Source of the DNA: CBDCWO01 sp965223405
GTDB lineage: Bacteria > Bacteroidota > Bacteroidia > Chitinophagales > Saprospiraceae
Direction of reading: 5' to 3'
DNA: 64,000 nucleotides
Assembly: GCA_965223405.1 (NCBI GenBank)
Contig: CBDCWO010000006.1
Coordinates: forward strand, 6,138,001-6,202,000
Shown here in pieces: positions 26,233 to 35,888 of the stretch. Position numbers and translations under genes: made by a program. Below the pieces are notes generated by a model. That model did no database searches, was not told the DNA's origin, and saw only the letters and a program-made list of their open reading frames with translations. Each line of letters opens with the position of its first letter. The first letter of the stretch is position 1.

Positions 26233-26550
26233 ATGACCAAAATAGCTATGCTCTATATTACAACCGGATCCCAGGCAGAAGCAGAAAAACTCAGTCGTCT
26301 TTTACTAGAAGCCAGGTTGATTGCGTGTAGTAATATGTATCCTATTCATTCTGCTTATTGGTGGAAACAAAAAATCACCCACGACAAAGAGTGGGTGATT
26401 ATTGCAAAAACTATTGCATCTCACTGGGAGAATGTACAAAAATTGGTTCGCGATAATCATTCATATGACATCCCGTGCATATCGAAACTTGAAATAGAAT
26501 CGAATCCGGAATACGCAGAATGGGTATATTCTCAATGTGCTAAACTTTAG
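26233..26550 (+). CDS. cutA: CutA-like divalent-cation tolerance protein
   Basis: The 105-residue protein fits CutA1, a trimeric ferredoxin-like fold protein linked to copper tolerance in E. coli but of unclear general role. AMLYITTGSQAEAEKLSRLLLEARLIACSNMYPIHSAYWWKQKI and DIPCISKLEIESNPEYAEWV are characteristic, and the trimer-forming strands are complete. ATG 26233 is preferred to the TTG six bases earlier. The last four bases overlap the 3' end of the converging T9SS gene, so the two transcripts share their tails. Confidence 0.9.
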   Translation: MTKIAMLYITTGSQAEAEKLSRLLLEARLIACSNMYPIHSAYWWKQKITHDKEWVIIAKTIASHWENVQKLVRDNHSYDIPCISKLEIESNPEYAEWVYSQCAKL

Positions 26551-28871
26551 CGAATAGTTACCGGCAAAATGTGCGACCGGGTTTCATTGTACACATGTAC
26601 AAAATATATGCCATGAATATCCGGCAAGGTCGATTTGGCAATCCATTCTGGATGGATCAAGTTTGTCGATTCCAGCCACAAACGTTGACCTAGTTGATTC
26701 ACCAACTGGATATTTAGATTACTATTAATCCACCCGGAACCAAAATAAACAATCAGTTTCCGATTTGAATTGATATGAACATGCACATCTTCTTCAATTT
26801 CGCCATAATCATTTTCTCTTAATTCAAGTCCGTTCAATTCCTCTTCCGATCCACAGGGATCCAATCCACATGGCCCTACTGTGCAACCTTCGTGTTCCTG
26901 ACCACCTAATACATGTGCATCAATTGCATTAATACTTATGCATAGTGTCTGAGCATTTTCAGAATTGCCAGGTGGACGATGGCATAATTTGACTTTTTGC
27001 CCATTGTCAGGGCAAATGATATTTTCTGCAGAAACTTTTATTTCTTGGGTAACCGAGCATTGATTTTTATCAAAGACCGTCACTTCATATATCTCAGTTT
27101 GAGTAGGACATACTTCTACATTACTGCCAATTTCATCATGACTCCAAACGTAGGAATAATCTCCGGCTCCACCACTTGCCAATGCAGACAATGTCGTACA
27201 ACTCTGAGGTGCATAATCCGTAAACACCTGTGCACATTCGCTGGCAACCAATTTGAGATCGCTTACAACCTCCACTGTGGCTATACATTGTTTCTGTTCT
27301 CCATTTGACTTGGTTAAGGTTACCACGACCTCATTTAAACCCACATGCTCACAGGTAAACGCATTGGGAGCAACACTAAGTGAAATTGAGCATCCCGTAG
27401 GAATGGTTTCTAAAACAGCTTCGGGAGATATGGTTTCCGTACCACTTTCACCAATTTTAATTTTTATATCCTTACCAACTAAATCACTAGTAATTAAAGA
27501 ATTTATACCATTCATTTCAGCTGACATAACGAAATCACCTGGGTCATTTCCTCCTTTATCCAATGCAACAATAAAATGGTAGGAAGCGGGTTCCACTTCC
27601 GCATTTTCTATTTTGGCCTGCTTGTAATGTGTATCAAAATCCAACATTGCCCCAGAACTATCCAGTAGGTAGATCATTGGCTCCATAGGTTTTGAAAGCT
27701 CCTTCATACTTAATGTAACCGGTACTTGCTCTTCCACTTTGAAAGCGAACAACTCAATACTGGTCCCATGAAATAGTCTCGACTCCATTTCCGGAGAACA
27801 GCCATCTAATATTTGGGCACATCCCAATTCCAGAATTGAAAATGAAAGTTCATAGTCCGATGCATCATTACCGTGTTCATCGCGGACTACAACCTGATAG
27901 TCGCCAGATTGTTCCAAAGAAGGCAAGATAGTGAATAAGCTTTTACCATTTACCACATCTTCCTGCAACTTAATCCCTTCGGGGTCATAGAAAGTCAATT
28001 GAGATTCAAAGGATTGGTTTTTTGCTTCCAAATAAAATAAATAGGTTTTCCCCTCCTCTCCAAAAAAGTGAAAGGCGTCCATTTCAGCCAAATGAGTAAC
28101 CTGACTAGTCTCTGTCGAACCACAGTCAGAGATTGGATCCGCACAATCCGGTTTATTAACTATTTGAAATGAAAATCCATAATAATCTTTGTCGTTCCCG
28201 CCTTTATCCATTACCACTAAACTATAGGTGCCTGATTTTTCGAATTCACGATAAATAGAAGTAAGTTGACTCTTTTCTCGAACACTAGTTTCCACCAGGT
28301 TTCCGGATGCGTCATAGAGATAAAAAATCGATTCAAAATGGTGTTTACGAGAGCGCATTTGAATTTCGGCTACATCTCCCTCAACCAACTCGATTTTATA
28401 AATATTGACTCCAACCGTCGTAAAAATAGTATCCCGAATATCTGCACCGCAATTCAATTTCCGAGCATACAATGGTTGATTTAGCTTGTGTAAGGAAAGT
28501 CCATAGGCCCCGGTATCATTATGGTTATTATCAATAGCCTTTATCCGATACTCTCCTGTATAAGGAAGCGCAAAGTCCGTTATGTTTACAATTCCACCAT
28601 CTCTACAATGTTCAGCCAACACATTGTCATGTTTATCTATCAATTGAATACATGCATCTACAGGTCCTCCATCATCTCGCATCCGAATCATGATAATATC
28701 CCCACTATTCCCACCAAAAGTGTAAATATCCTCTTCACCCAAGACGGAAATCTCAGCATGGAGATTTTCATTATAACCAATATTCTGTGCATTGATGCAA
28801 ATGGGAAACAATAATAGAACGAATGCCTTCATGAGCGAGGCATGGGAAGCAGTAGTAGTATTTCTTTTCAT
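26547..28871 (-). CDS. T9SS-exported protein with PPC-like repeats
   Basis: The 774-residue protein has a signal peptide (ending CINAQ, residue 29) and a C-terminal type A sorting domain (IQLVNQLGQRLWLES ... GIYFVHVYNETRSHILPVTIR), so it is secreted by the type IX system. Between them, roughly residues 30-450 hold four repeats of a pre-peptidase C-like beta fold; each ends with D(K/N/E)xGND...Y.LS or similar, near residues 115, 225, 335 and 440. A PKD/SprB-like segment (YSYVWSHDEIGSNVEVCPTQTEIYEVTV) follows near 585. No catalytic motif is seen, so a binding or adhesion role is likely. It lies downstream of a second T9SS gene in the same direction. Confidence 0.8.
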   Translation of the reverse strand: MKRNTTTASHASLMKAFVLLLFPICINAQNIGYNENLHAEISVLGEEDIYTFGGNSGDIIMIRMRDDGGPVDACIQLIDKHDNVLAEHCRDGGIVNITDFALPYTGEYRIKAIDNNHNDTGAYGLSLHKLNQPLYARKLNCGADIRDTIFTTVGVNIYKIELVEGDVAEIQMRSRKHHFESIFYLYDASGNLVETSVREKSQLTSIYREFEKSGTYSLVVMDKGGNDKDYYGFSFQIVNKPDCADPISDCGSTETSQVTHLAEMDAFHFFGEEGKTYLFYLEAKNQSFESQLTFYDPEGIKLQEDVVNGKSLFTILPSLEQSGDYQVVVRDEHGNDASDYELSFSILELGCAQILDGCSPEMESRLFHGTSIELFAFKVEEQVPVTLSMKELSKPMEPMIYLLDSSGAMLDFDTHYKQAKIENAEVEPASYHFIVALDKGGNDPGDFVMSAEMNGINSLITSDLVGKDIKIKIGESGTETISPEAVLETIPTGCSISLSVAPNAFTCEHVGLNEVVVTLTKSNGEQKQCIATVEVVSDLKLVASECAQVFTDYAPQSCTTLSALASGGAGDYSYVWSHDEIGSNVEVCPTQTEIYEVTVFDKNQCSVTQEIKVSAENIICPDNGQKVKLCHRPPGNSENAQTLCISINAIDAHVLGGQEHEGCTVGPCGLDPCGSEEELNGLELRENDYGEIEEDVHVHINSNRKLIVYFGSGWINSNLNIQLVNQLGQRLWLESTNLIHPEWIAKSTLPDIHGIYFVHVYNETRSHILPVTIR

Positions 28872-28938
28872 TTTGGTTTTTTATTGGTCCTTCAGAAACT
28901 ATTTATTCAAAAATCGAACCAGAATATAGGAAAAAGAG

Positions 28939-28965
28939 AAAGGTCACTCGGGAGGAGCAACCTTT
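28939..28965 (-). terminator. Intrinsic terminator after the dockerin-like T9SS gene
   Basis: On the minus strand an 11-bp stem (AAAGGTTGCTC pairing with GAGTGACCTTT, two G-T wobbles) closes a CTCCC loop, and CTCTTTTTCC follows. It lies 49 bases after the stop of the gene ending at 29014. Stem plus U-tract is the standard intrinsic terminator form, so the next T9SS gene needs its own promoter. Confidence 0.75.
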
Positions 28966-29013
28966 ATCGTTGAACAATGAACTATCTATATTATAAATAT
29001 CTTTAAAGTCGGA

Positions 29014-31269
29014 TTATCTTACTACTTCAATTTTCTTATTGATTGTCCCTTTGGTGGTTTTAATTTTGAGTATATACATACCGGGATCCAGATGATTGAT
29101 ATCCACTAATTCCTGTTTAGAATGAAGTCCAGATTTACGCAATACCTGTTGTCCGGATAGGTTAAAAACATCCAGACTATGTAAATGATTGTAGTATCCA
29201 TTTAAGCGCAAATTCAATAACCCGCGGGTCGGGTTGGGATAGGTAATCAGGTCCGAGTTCAACAAAGGTCGGTCCTTCGCTGGATTTGCCCTAATAAAAA
29301 CAGTAGTATATGCATCCTCCAATTTATAAGGAATACCATTTTTATCTAAAATACGGACATCACGGATTTGTATTTGAATGGGTAAGATTTCTTCGGAGCG
29401 CCAACCTTGAAGATTCTCAGTAACTACGAAACCTACTTTGGATACCTGTCCATGTCCACTAAGAGTCCTGCCATTGGCCCGGGATACTGCAGCTGTAACT
29501 GATCCTGCTGATTTGGATTTCACCAATTGAATGGAAGGAGCATTTTGGGTCAACCATGCATCTTGTTCAAAATCTACAAAAACAGATTGATCGTCCGCCA
29601 AATCACTATTATAATCAAAAGTAAAATTAAAACCATGTAAGTCTAATGCCGGATGGTCTTCCACTCCCAGGTTAATGTGAATTATAGCCATATCGCCACT
29701 ATCCAGAACAGCCTGCACTGGTTCTATATATACTGGAATATCTTTAGGAATTGGCTGAATTTCAGGAATGAATGAATGAGCTTCTCCAAAATGAAGATCA
29801 ACTGCATCCAGATCCTGATCGGTGATATACCCATCGCCATCAGCATCGGCATGCTTTAAATCAATTCCCTGAAATTGTAAATTCCAATCCGAGGAGGAAG
29901 TATTAATCCAATCTCCACTTTGATTCTCCCTGGCACTACCCTTCTCTCCGATCAGCCAACCTAGTCTGAGTACGTCGGACATATCCACTTTTCCATTGTT
30001 GTCCACATCACCAGGCCAAACATAATTTTTAGCGACATCACATGGTGATTCTACATCTATGATGTTGACTTTAACTTGAATCGCTTCACAATCGTTGTTG
30101 TCCAAGCAATAGTCTATGGTAAATTGATCAGATCCCAAAAAGTTATGCTTGGGCTCATATATGATTAAGTTACTTCCGACCAAATTGCCGCAATCAAGCG
30201 TTGGTATTTCATTATACCCATCAAATATTTCGATCGTACCATCGTCGGGTTGCACCACCTCCCTAAATACAAATTTGCTTGACTCAACCGGTATATTGTA
30301 ATTGATTACCAAACGGTTATTCTTAGCAAGAGTAAAAATGTAAGCAGCTTCATTTTCTGGTTTAAAACTACTGACTTGTAGGAATATGGTAGCTATTTCG
30401 CAAGTGTCATTTCGACATATTTCATAATCAAACGATTGAACTCCTTCGAAGTTCGCTGGAGGATAATAGGTCACCAACCCACTTTCACCTGGTTCATAGC
30501 TGACCAGGATACTGGATCCCAGGACATGAGTTTTTCCCTCAAAGAAATTCAGTATCTCGAGATTTTCCTCTCCCTGATAAAACTGAGAGAGGATATTGAT
30601 ATTAATTCCATTCTGTTGACCTGAATTTTTAATGATGTGATACACTCCATTCCTGGCAATGGTGTTTTGTACAGGATCTGGGAAAATACGAGTAACAAAT
30701 ACCCGTTCCATACCGGTATATGGATGGATCATTTTAACCGTATCAAATCCCACAAATCCAGACTGAGGAGTATATTTTATTGCAAATTGAGAGACAAAAT
30801 CCGCAGATCCATTTTCGGGTTGAGAAGATATTTGAAAATATTGGAGTGGTAAAAAGAAAATGACCGGCTGATGATTAACACTAAATAACAAATTAGTATC
30901 CTTGGAAATCAACTCAGAGTAATCCGGAATATAAATTTGGATGTCGGAGGCATCGCAGTTTCCATCCGTATCGCAAGCAACATAGCGAATAAATGCACTA
31001 CCGGTATAATCTCTTTCAGGTAAAAAACGGATGGTCGTACCATTTGATTCAATGGTTGCCTCTCCATGATTGACCAAAGCGATCCTGTCTATACTTAATG
31101 ACCCGTTTTCGGATTGATCATTAGAAAGCGGATTCACTAATAAAGGAGAATTCTTCTTTAGTTTGATGTAGTCATTATTCAGGCTTATCTGACTAATAAG
31201 CGGGCTAAGCGCAAGACCTAAAAATAAAAAGGAAAGCCAGTAACTTTTAATTCTGGTATAGACGTTCAT
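29014..31269 (-). CDS. T9SS-exported protein with Ig-like repeats and dockerin-like domain
   Basis: The 751-residue protein has a signal peptide (ending LALSPLISQ) and a type A sorting domain at the end (LITYPNPTRGLLNLRLNGYYNHLHSL ... GMYILKIKTTKGTINKKIEV). Residues 35-400 hold three to four cadherin/Ig-like domains of about 95 residues, each with an SLS...F(L/I)P...FxGxxxxxY pattern. Residues 415-490 form a dockerin-like calcium unit: DVDNNGKVDMSD and DADGDGYITDQD are two EF-hand-type loops. A cohesin-like domain may follow (DLHGFNFTFDYN). It is probably an adhesin or scaffold on the cell surface. Confidence 0.82.
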   Translation of the reverse strand: MNVYTRIKSYWLSFLFLGLALSPLISQISLNNDYIKLKKNSPLLVNPLSNDQSENGSLSIDRIALVNHGEATIESNGTTIRFLPERDYTGSAFIRYVACDTDGNCDASDIQIYIPDYSELISKDTNLLFSVNHQPVIFFLPLQYFQISSQPENGSADFVSQFAIKYTPQSGFVGFDTVKMIHPYTGMERVFVTRIFPDPVQNTIARNGVYHIIKNSGQQNGININILSQFYQGEENLEILNFFEGKTHVLGSSILVSYEPGESGLVTYYPPANFEGVQSFDYEICRNDTCEIATIFLQVSSFKPENEAAYIFTLAKNNRLVINYNIPVESSKFVFREVVQPDDGTIEIFDGYNEIPTLDCGNLVGSNLIIYEPKHNFLGSDQFTIDYCLDNNDCEAIQVKVNIIDVESPCDVAKNYVWPGDVDNNGKVDMSDVLRLGWLIGEKGSARENQSGDWINTSSSDWNLQFQGIDLKHADADGDGYITDQDLDAVDLHFGEAHSFIPEIQPIPKDIPVYIEPVQAVLDSGDMAIIHINLGVEDHPALDLHGFNFTFDYNSDLADDQSVFVDFEQDAWLTQNAPSIQLVKSKSAGSVTAAVSRANGRTLSGHGQVSKVGFVVTENLQGWRSEEILPIQIQIRDVRILDKNGIPYKLEDAYTTVFIRANPAKDRPLLNSDLITYPNPTRGLLNLRLNGYYNHLHSLDVFNLSGQQVLRKSGLHSKQELVDINHLDPGMYILKIKTTKGTINKKIEVVR

Positions 31270-31437
31270 TTAGTTCGTGGTTTAAGCGCAAGTGTAAATT
31301 TACAACCTATTGATTAAAAATAAAAGACAAATAAAAAATATTTATATATGAATCCAACTTTTAACACTTTTTATAAACGAGATTATTGAATATTTGTTAT
31401 TTGGAATTGTATACAATGATTAGGTATTTTTACAATT

Positions 31438-32871
31438 ATGCGTAAATCTAAAGTTTTTAAAGCAATTCAGGCTCTCAGTATTTATGAACGAAACCGGTTT
31501 CTAAAGTACTTGCGCTCACCCTACCACAACAGTAATCAATTGATTATTCATCTATTTGAACAAATTATCAACTTGATTTCTCATCCAGATCTGTCCGACC
31601 AAAAGGAAAGCCTGTGGAGTCGATTTTCCAACAATCCCTATGATGATAAGAAATTACGGCGATTGCAATCTGAATTGTTGAAAAGTTTCGAAGGGTTTCT
31701 TGCATTGGAACAGTATCAAAAAAATCCGTTTCAGGAATACAACAATTTGCTCGAAGAGTTGAAAGATCGGAAGTTAAAATTTCTATATAGGGGCGCGATC
31801 AAATCATCCCGAACCTTGTCCGAGCGCCAACTTATAAAAAGTGGTTCTCAATTCTACTTCGACTATAAGCTGGAAACCAATATCAATGAATTACTGGAAA
31901 CCGATACCAAACGCTTTGGAAAAGGGAATTATGAAGAAATTTCCAGAAATCTGGATATATTCTATATTATCGAAAAACTTAAGTTATATACCCGGGTGCA
32001 AACTTTAAAATTCTTCAACAAACAGGTGTATAATATTGATTTTATTGACTTTATACAGTCTCATCTAAAGAAAAGGAACCTGGAAGATCTTCCAGTTGTG
32101 GAAATATATCATCTCAATCTTTTAATCTTATTAAAACCGGAGAATAGGGAGAATTATTTTAATTATAAATCCCGATTATTTGAATACCTGGACCTGTTTC
32201 CTCCGAAGGAGGGCTTGTGGTTACTAAAACAGGCTATAAATCATTGTATCAGAAGAATTAATATAGGAGAACTTAAATTTAGTGATGAGTTGTTTGAGAT
32301 TTATAAGCTTTACATCAATTCAAATGCAATTATCCAAAGTGGATTCCTGGAAGAATGGGATTTCAAAAATATTGTAAGTATTGCATTACGAGTCAATAAA
32401 AATGAGTGGGCCAGGAATTTTATCGAAAAATACCATCATTATTTGCCTGAATCTCAAAGACAAAATGCCTATACTTACAATTTAGCTGTTTTGAGCTTTT
32501 GGGAGAAAAAGTTCAATGACGTTATTTATTATTTACACAATGTAGAATATAGCGACCTAACCTATAATCTGGATGCCAAATCCATGCTGGTGGCTGCATA
32601 TTATGAACTTGAAGAGTTTGATGTACTGCATTATTCTATCGATGCATTTCGAACATTTATCGGTCGTAAAAACATAATTGCCGCCAATTCCAGTATCCCC
32701 TACAAAAACTATTTAAGGTTTGTTCAAAAACTTGTCAAGCCAATGAAAGAAAAGACCTTGATCAAGTTGAAAAAAGAGATCGAGGAAACCAAACCAGTGG
32801 TATCTAAAACCTGGCTCTTACATAAAGTAAATGAACAGCTTGGAGAACACATACCTCAAATGAACAACTAA
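31438..32871 (+). CDS. Large alpha-helical protein of unknown function
   Basis: I do not recognise this 477-residue protein. It has no signal peptide or membrane helix. It begins MRKSKVFKAIQALSIYERNRFLKYLRSPYHNSN and is almost wholly helical, rich in Leu, Lys, Glu and Tyr, with spacing that looks like TPR-like or other solenoid repeats (for example near residues 280-400). Cytoplasmic proteins of this shape are typical of Bacteroidota lineages and poorly studied. Its stop is nine bases from the DJ-1-like gene, so the two are probably co-transcribed. Confidence 0.7.
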   Translation: MRKSKVFKAIQALSIYERNRFLKYLRSPYHNSNQLIIHLFEQIINLISHPDLSDQKESLWSRFSNNPYDDKKLRRLQSELLKSFEGFLALEQYQKNPFQEYNNLLEELKDRKLKFLYRGAIKSSRTLSERQLIKSGSQFYFDYKLETNINELLETDTKRFGKGNYEEISRNLDIFYIIEKLKLYTRVQTLKFFNKQVYNIDFIDFIQSHLKKRNLEDLPVVEIYHLNLLILLKPENRENYFNYKSRLFEYLDLFPPKEGLWLLKQAINHCIRRINIGELKFSDELFEIYKLYINSNAIIQSGFLEEWDFKNIVSIALRVNKNEWARNFIEKYHHYLPESQRQNAYTYNLAVLSFWEKKFNDVIYYLHNVEYSDLTYNLDAKSMLVAAYYELEEFDVLHYSIDAFRTFIGRKNIIAANSSIPYKNYLRFVQKLVKPMKEKTLIKLKKEIEETKPVVSKTWLLHKVNEQLGEHIPQMNN

Positions 32872-32880
32872 ATCTTTATC

Positions 32881-33627
32881 ATGATAAGCAGGATAATCAT
32901 ATGGTGTAGTGTTCTACTACTATTTGTTGGTTGTAAAAGAAAATATCCTTCTACTTCCCCCTCTTCTGATGAGCAAATTATGTTGAATACTTCACATTCA
33001 CACAATGAAGACATGTATCAGGTTGCCTTTTTAATCATGGATGGAGTTTATAATACCGAGTTGACCGCTCCATATGACATCTTCCAGCATACCCAATTCA
33101 GAAAAGGGATCAAAATAATGCAAGTATTTTTAGTGGCCAATACTATGGAACCGATTACTACTTTTGAAGGGATAAAGATATTGCCAGATTATAATTACCT
33201 CACGGATGACATACCGCCAATTGATATTTTAGTAGTACCCAGTGCGGAACACCATATGGATACGGATCTGGAAGATGATGCTATGATTAATTGGATCCAA
33301 AGAGTTGACCAAGATGCACAATTTATTACCTCTCACTGTGATGGAGCATTTGTGCTTGCCAAAGCCGGATTACTAGACAATAAAAGCTGTACTACCTTTC
33401 CTGCGGATATTGATCAGATGAAAACCATGTTTCCTAAGGTAGATGTGCACAGAGATGTGCTCTTTGTTCATGAAGATAAATACATAACCTCAGTAGGAGG
33501 TGCCAAGTCCTTTGAAGCTGCGCTTTATCTCTGTGAATTTCTTTATGGTAGAAAAGTCGCACAAGAACTGGCCCAAGGTTTGGTAATCGATTGGAATCTC
33601 GATCAAATTCCTCACCTGGTTAAGTAA
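32881..33627 (+). CDS. DJ-1/PfpI-family lipoprotein
   Basis: The 248-residue protein has a lipoprotein signal (ISRIIIWCSVLLLFVGC, Cys18) and a glutamine-amidotransferase-like DJ-1/PfpI domain from about residue 45. The nucleophile elbow holds Cys153 in SHCDGAFVLAKAGLLD, and TSVGGAKSFEAALYLCEFLYG near 200 matches the AraC-type GATase-1 group. Family members include chaperones, glyoxalases and transcription factor sensor domains. An exported, lipid-anchored form is unusual, as most relatives are cytoplasmic, so its substrate would be periplasmic. It is the second gene of a unit with the helical protein. Confidence 0.85.
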   Translation: MISRIIIWCSVLLLFVGCKRKYPSTSPSSDEQIMLNTSHSHNEDMYQVAFLIMDGVYNTELTAPYDIFQHTQFRKGIKIMQVFLVANTMEPITTFEGIKILPDYNYLTDDIPPIDILVVPSAEHHMDTDLEDDAMINWIQRVDQDAQFITSHCDGAFVLAKAGLLDNKSCTTFPADIDQMKTMFPKVDVHRDVLFVHEDKYITSVGGAKSFEAALYLCEFLYGRKVAQELAQGLVIDWNLDQIPHLVK

Positions 33628-33846
33628 TACAAATCAGTCGGCTTTTTTTGTATAACTAGAATACCTGCATTTTTAGAATTTCATACTATTACGACCATAC
33701 TGGACAATGCAAAAACCTGAATATCGTTTAAACTAATAGTATTCGATCTCCCATATCTTTTTGTTTTTCATTCCATGTAGATATATCCGGTACGATTTTC
33801 GATAGGTATTTTATTAATACCGTGTTGCAGTATCAATAGCTAAAGA

Positions 33847-35646
33847 ATGAAGAAATATATATTACCACTGGTCGTCTTTTGTTTTTATAACCTAAATGTA
33901 GTGGCCACCACCATTCGACCCTTTAAGAATCTCAAAAAATTAGTAGATGTCAGTGAATTAGTAATTATTGGCAAATGTATATCTGAGTATTATATAGATG
34001 ATGGCGGCATCAAAAAATTCAGATATGCCATCGAATCCAGAGATTTGATAAAAGGAGAATTACCTACAAAATATATAGACTTGTACACTTATCGGTTGGA
34101 AGGTGCTAATTTTTACCGCGAAGTAGCCGATGATATCGAATTGGAGGTAGGTCGTCATTACCTTCTTTTTTTGGAAAATTTAAGTCAGGAACTTTATAGA
34201 CCAATTGCCTTTAGTTACTACTTATACAAAGAAGAATCCTATCAAAATCGGAGAATTCTGATGCCGGTGGGAATTGCGAAACAGTTCAATATATCACATT
34301 CCGGAGATTACGAGCCGCTAGTACCTATCGAATCGGAGAAGTTTGTAAAGCATGTTCAAGATGTATTAATGCATGGAAAAGAATATGATATCCAGAACAT
34401 CAAAGCAGGAGACTTTCCGGAAAGTTTGGAATCTAGGGACTTTCCTACACATTGTTTAAACCTATTCGGCAATACGGACCCAGTACGATGGAAGGCTTTT
34501 GACGATGGAATACCTCTTACTATTTATGCGGACTCGGAGGCAGATTTATCCAGATCCAATTCTCATGCATTATTATCTTCGGCAATCAGCCAACTTAATT
34601 CCGGATATAATGGCATCAATCTAACCTACGGCGGTACCCAAAATTACAATCCAAATTGTGGAGCAAACGGAAATGATCCTACTGGAAGCAACCTAACTGG
34701 ATTTCTAAGTGGACTTCCTACCGGTCTTAGTAACGCTCTGGTTATATTCAATGATCCGTGTAATGAAGAACCACCGTATTGTGCTAGTGAAGGAGGAACT
34801 TTAGGGTACGGAGGAACATATGGGTACTCACCTAAACATTCCTGGGATGGAATTGATTGGTGGATGGGCAGGTATGGGTATGTAGTCATTGTAGATGATA
34901 TCTGTTACCCTTCGCCATCGGATCCGTGGGGTCTCAACGATTCTGAGTATATCATCATGTTAAAACATGAACTGACCCATACACTGGGTTTAAGCCATAT
35001 CTCCCCTGGAGTGGGTGCTGCCCTTATGAATCCATCATGTTGTAACGATATAGCGAATCTGGATGTGGAATGTTTAGATCACATGTATTTGGCTTCGTCT
35101 CTTCCGGTAGAGTTGATCTCATTCGACGGTGAAAATCAAGAAAGCATGAATTACCTTTCATGGATTACACAAAATGAAATAAATCATGATTTTTACTTGC
35201 TTGAAAGATCCTCGGATGGCGAAAGTTTTGTAGCACTGGGTCAAGTAACTTCTCCATCAATATTTGATGGCTCTAACCACTATCAATTCATTGACACAAA
35301 ACCAATCATCGGTCAAAACTATTACCGACTCAGGCAAACAGATCTGGATGGAGCTTTTACTTACTCTGATGTCATTGCCATCGAGTATTATCCGGCATCA
35401 AAGTTTCATGTATTCCCAAACCCTACTTTTTCAGGCAAGTTCCAGATTCTGTTTCCTCATCGGGATCCAAGAACCTCGGCCCTCAATATCTACAATTTGT
35501 TAGGTAAGAAAATGGAAAATTACCAAATATTGGGAAATCAAGGGCCACTTGTCCATATTGATCTGGGCACGGTAGGCAAAGGTATCTATATTATTACCTA
35601 CGAAGACCGACACGGCAAATGGTCTAAAAAACTTATGGTGGAGTAA
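33847..35646 (+). CDS. Metzincin-type zinc protease, T9SS-exported
   Basis: The 599-residue protein has a signal peptide (ending VVATT or close to it). HELTHTLGLSH at 374-384 gives the extended zinc site HExxHxxGxxH (His374, Glu375, His378, His384), with ALMNPS as the Met-turn about 14 residues later: a metzincin, matrixin-like. An N-terminal domain (about residues 25-190) without a known signature precedes it. A C-terminal sorting segment (FHVFPNPTFSGKFQILF ... GIYIITYEDRHGKWSKKLMVE) marks T9SS export. It may act as a secreted protease on matrix or surface protein. Confidence 0.85.
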   Translation: MKKYILPLVVFCFYNLNVVATTIRPFKNLKKLVDVSELVIIGKCISEYYIDDGGIKKFRYAIESRDLIKGELPTKYIDLYTYRLEGANFYREVADDIELEVGRHYLLFLENLSQELYRPIAFSYYLYKEESYQNRRILMPVGIAKQFNISHSGDYEPLVPIESEKFVKHVQDVLMHGKEYDIQNIKAGDFPESLESRDFPTHCLNLFGNTDPVRWKAFDDGIPLTIYADSEADLSRSNSHALLSSAISQLNSGYNGINLTYGGTQNYNPNCGANGNDPTGSNLTGFLSGLPTGLSNALVIFNDPCNEEPPYCASEGGTLGYGGTYGYSPKHSWDGIDWWMGRYGYVVIVDDICYPSPSDPWGLNDSEYIIMLKHELTHTLGLSHISPGVGAALMNPSCCNDIANLDVECLDHMYLASSLPVELISFDGENQESMNYLSWITQNEINHDFYLLERSSDGESFVALGQVTSPSIFDGSNHYQFIDTKPIIGQNYYRLRQTDLDGAFTYSDVIAIEYYPASKFHVFPNPTFSGKFQILFPHRDPRTSALNIYNLLGKKMENYQILGNQGPLVHIDLGTVGKGIYIITYEDRHGKWSKKLMVE

Positions 35647-35859
35647 ATATGCTATTGGCCTATTGGCCATTATTCCATACTCTGTTATTCCTCATTGGAC
35701 CAGCAAATCCTAAAAGTTTTGACCTAATCTGTGGGAGGACCAAACTCAACTCAAAATTCAATTCTTATTGTCAACAGCCTCAATACTCATATCTCAGAAC
35801 TCACATCTTCCTATTCTGACGATTATTAAAATCCACTGATTTATTTAAATCCATTTTAA

Positions 35860-35867
35860 TATCTTTG
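35860..35867 (+). promoter_or_regulatory. -7 element of the dihydrolipoyl dehydrogenase gene
   Basis: TATCTTTG matches TAnnTTTG and lies 21 bases before the ATG at 35889. A TTG at the usual -33 distance is missing, so only the -7 part is supported. Confidence 0.4.
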
Positions 35868-35888
35868 CCCTCCCAAATAAGCAACAAT

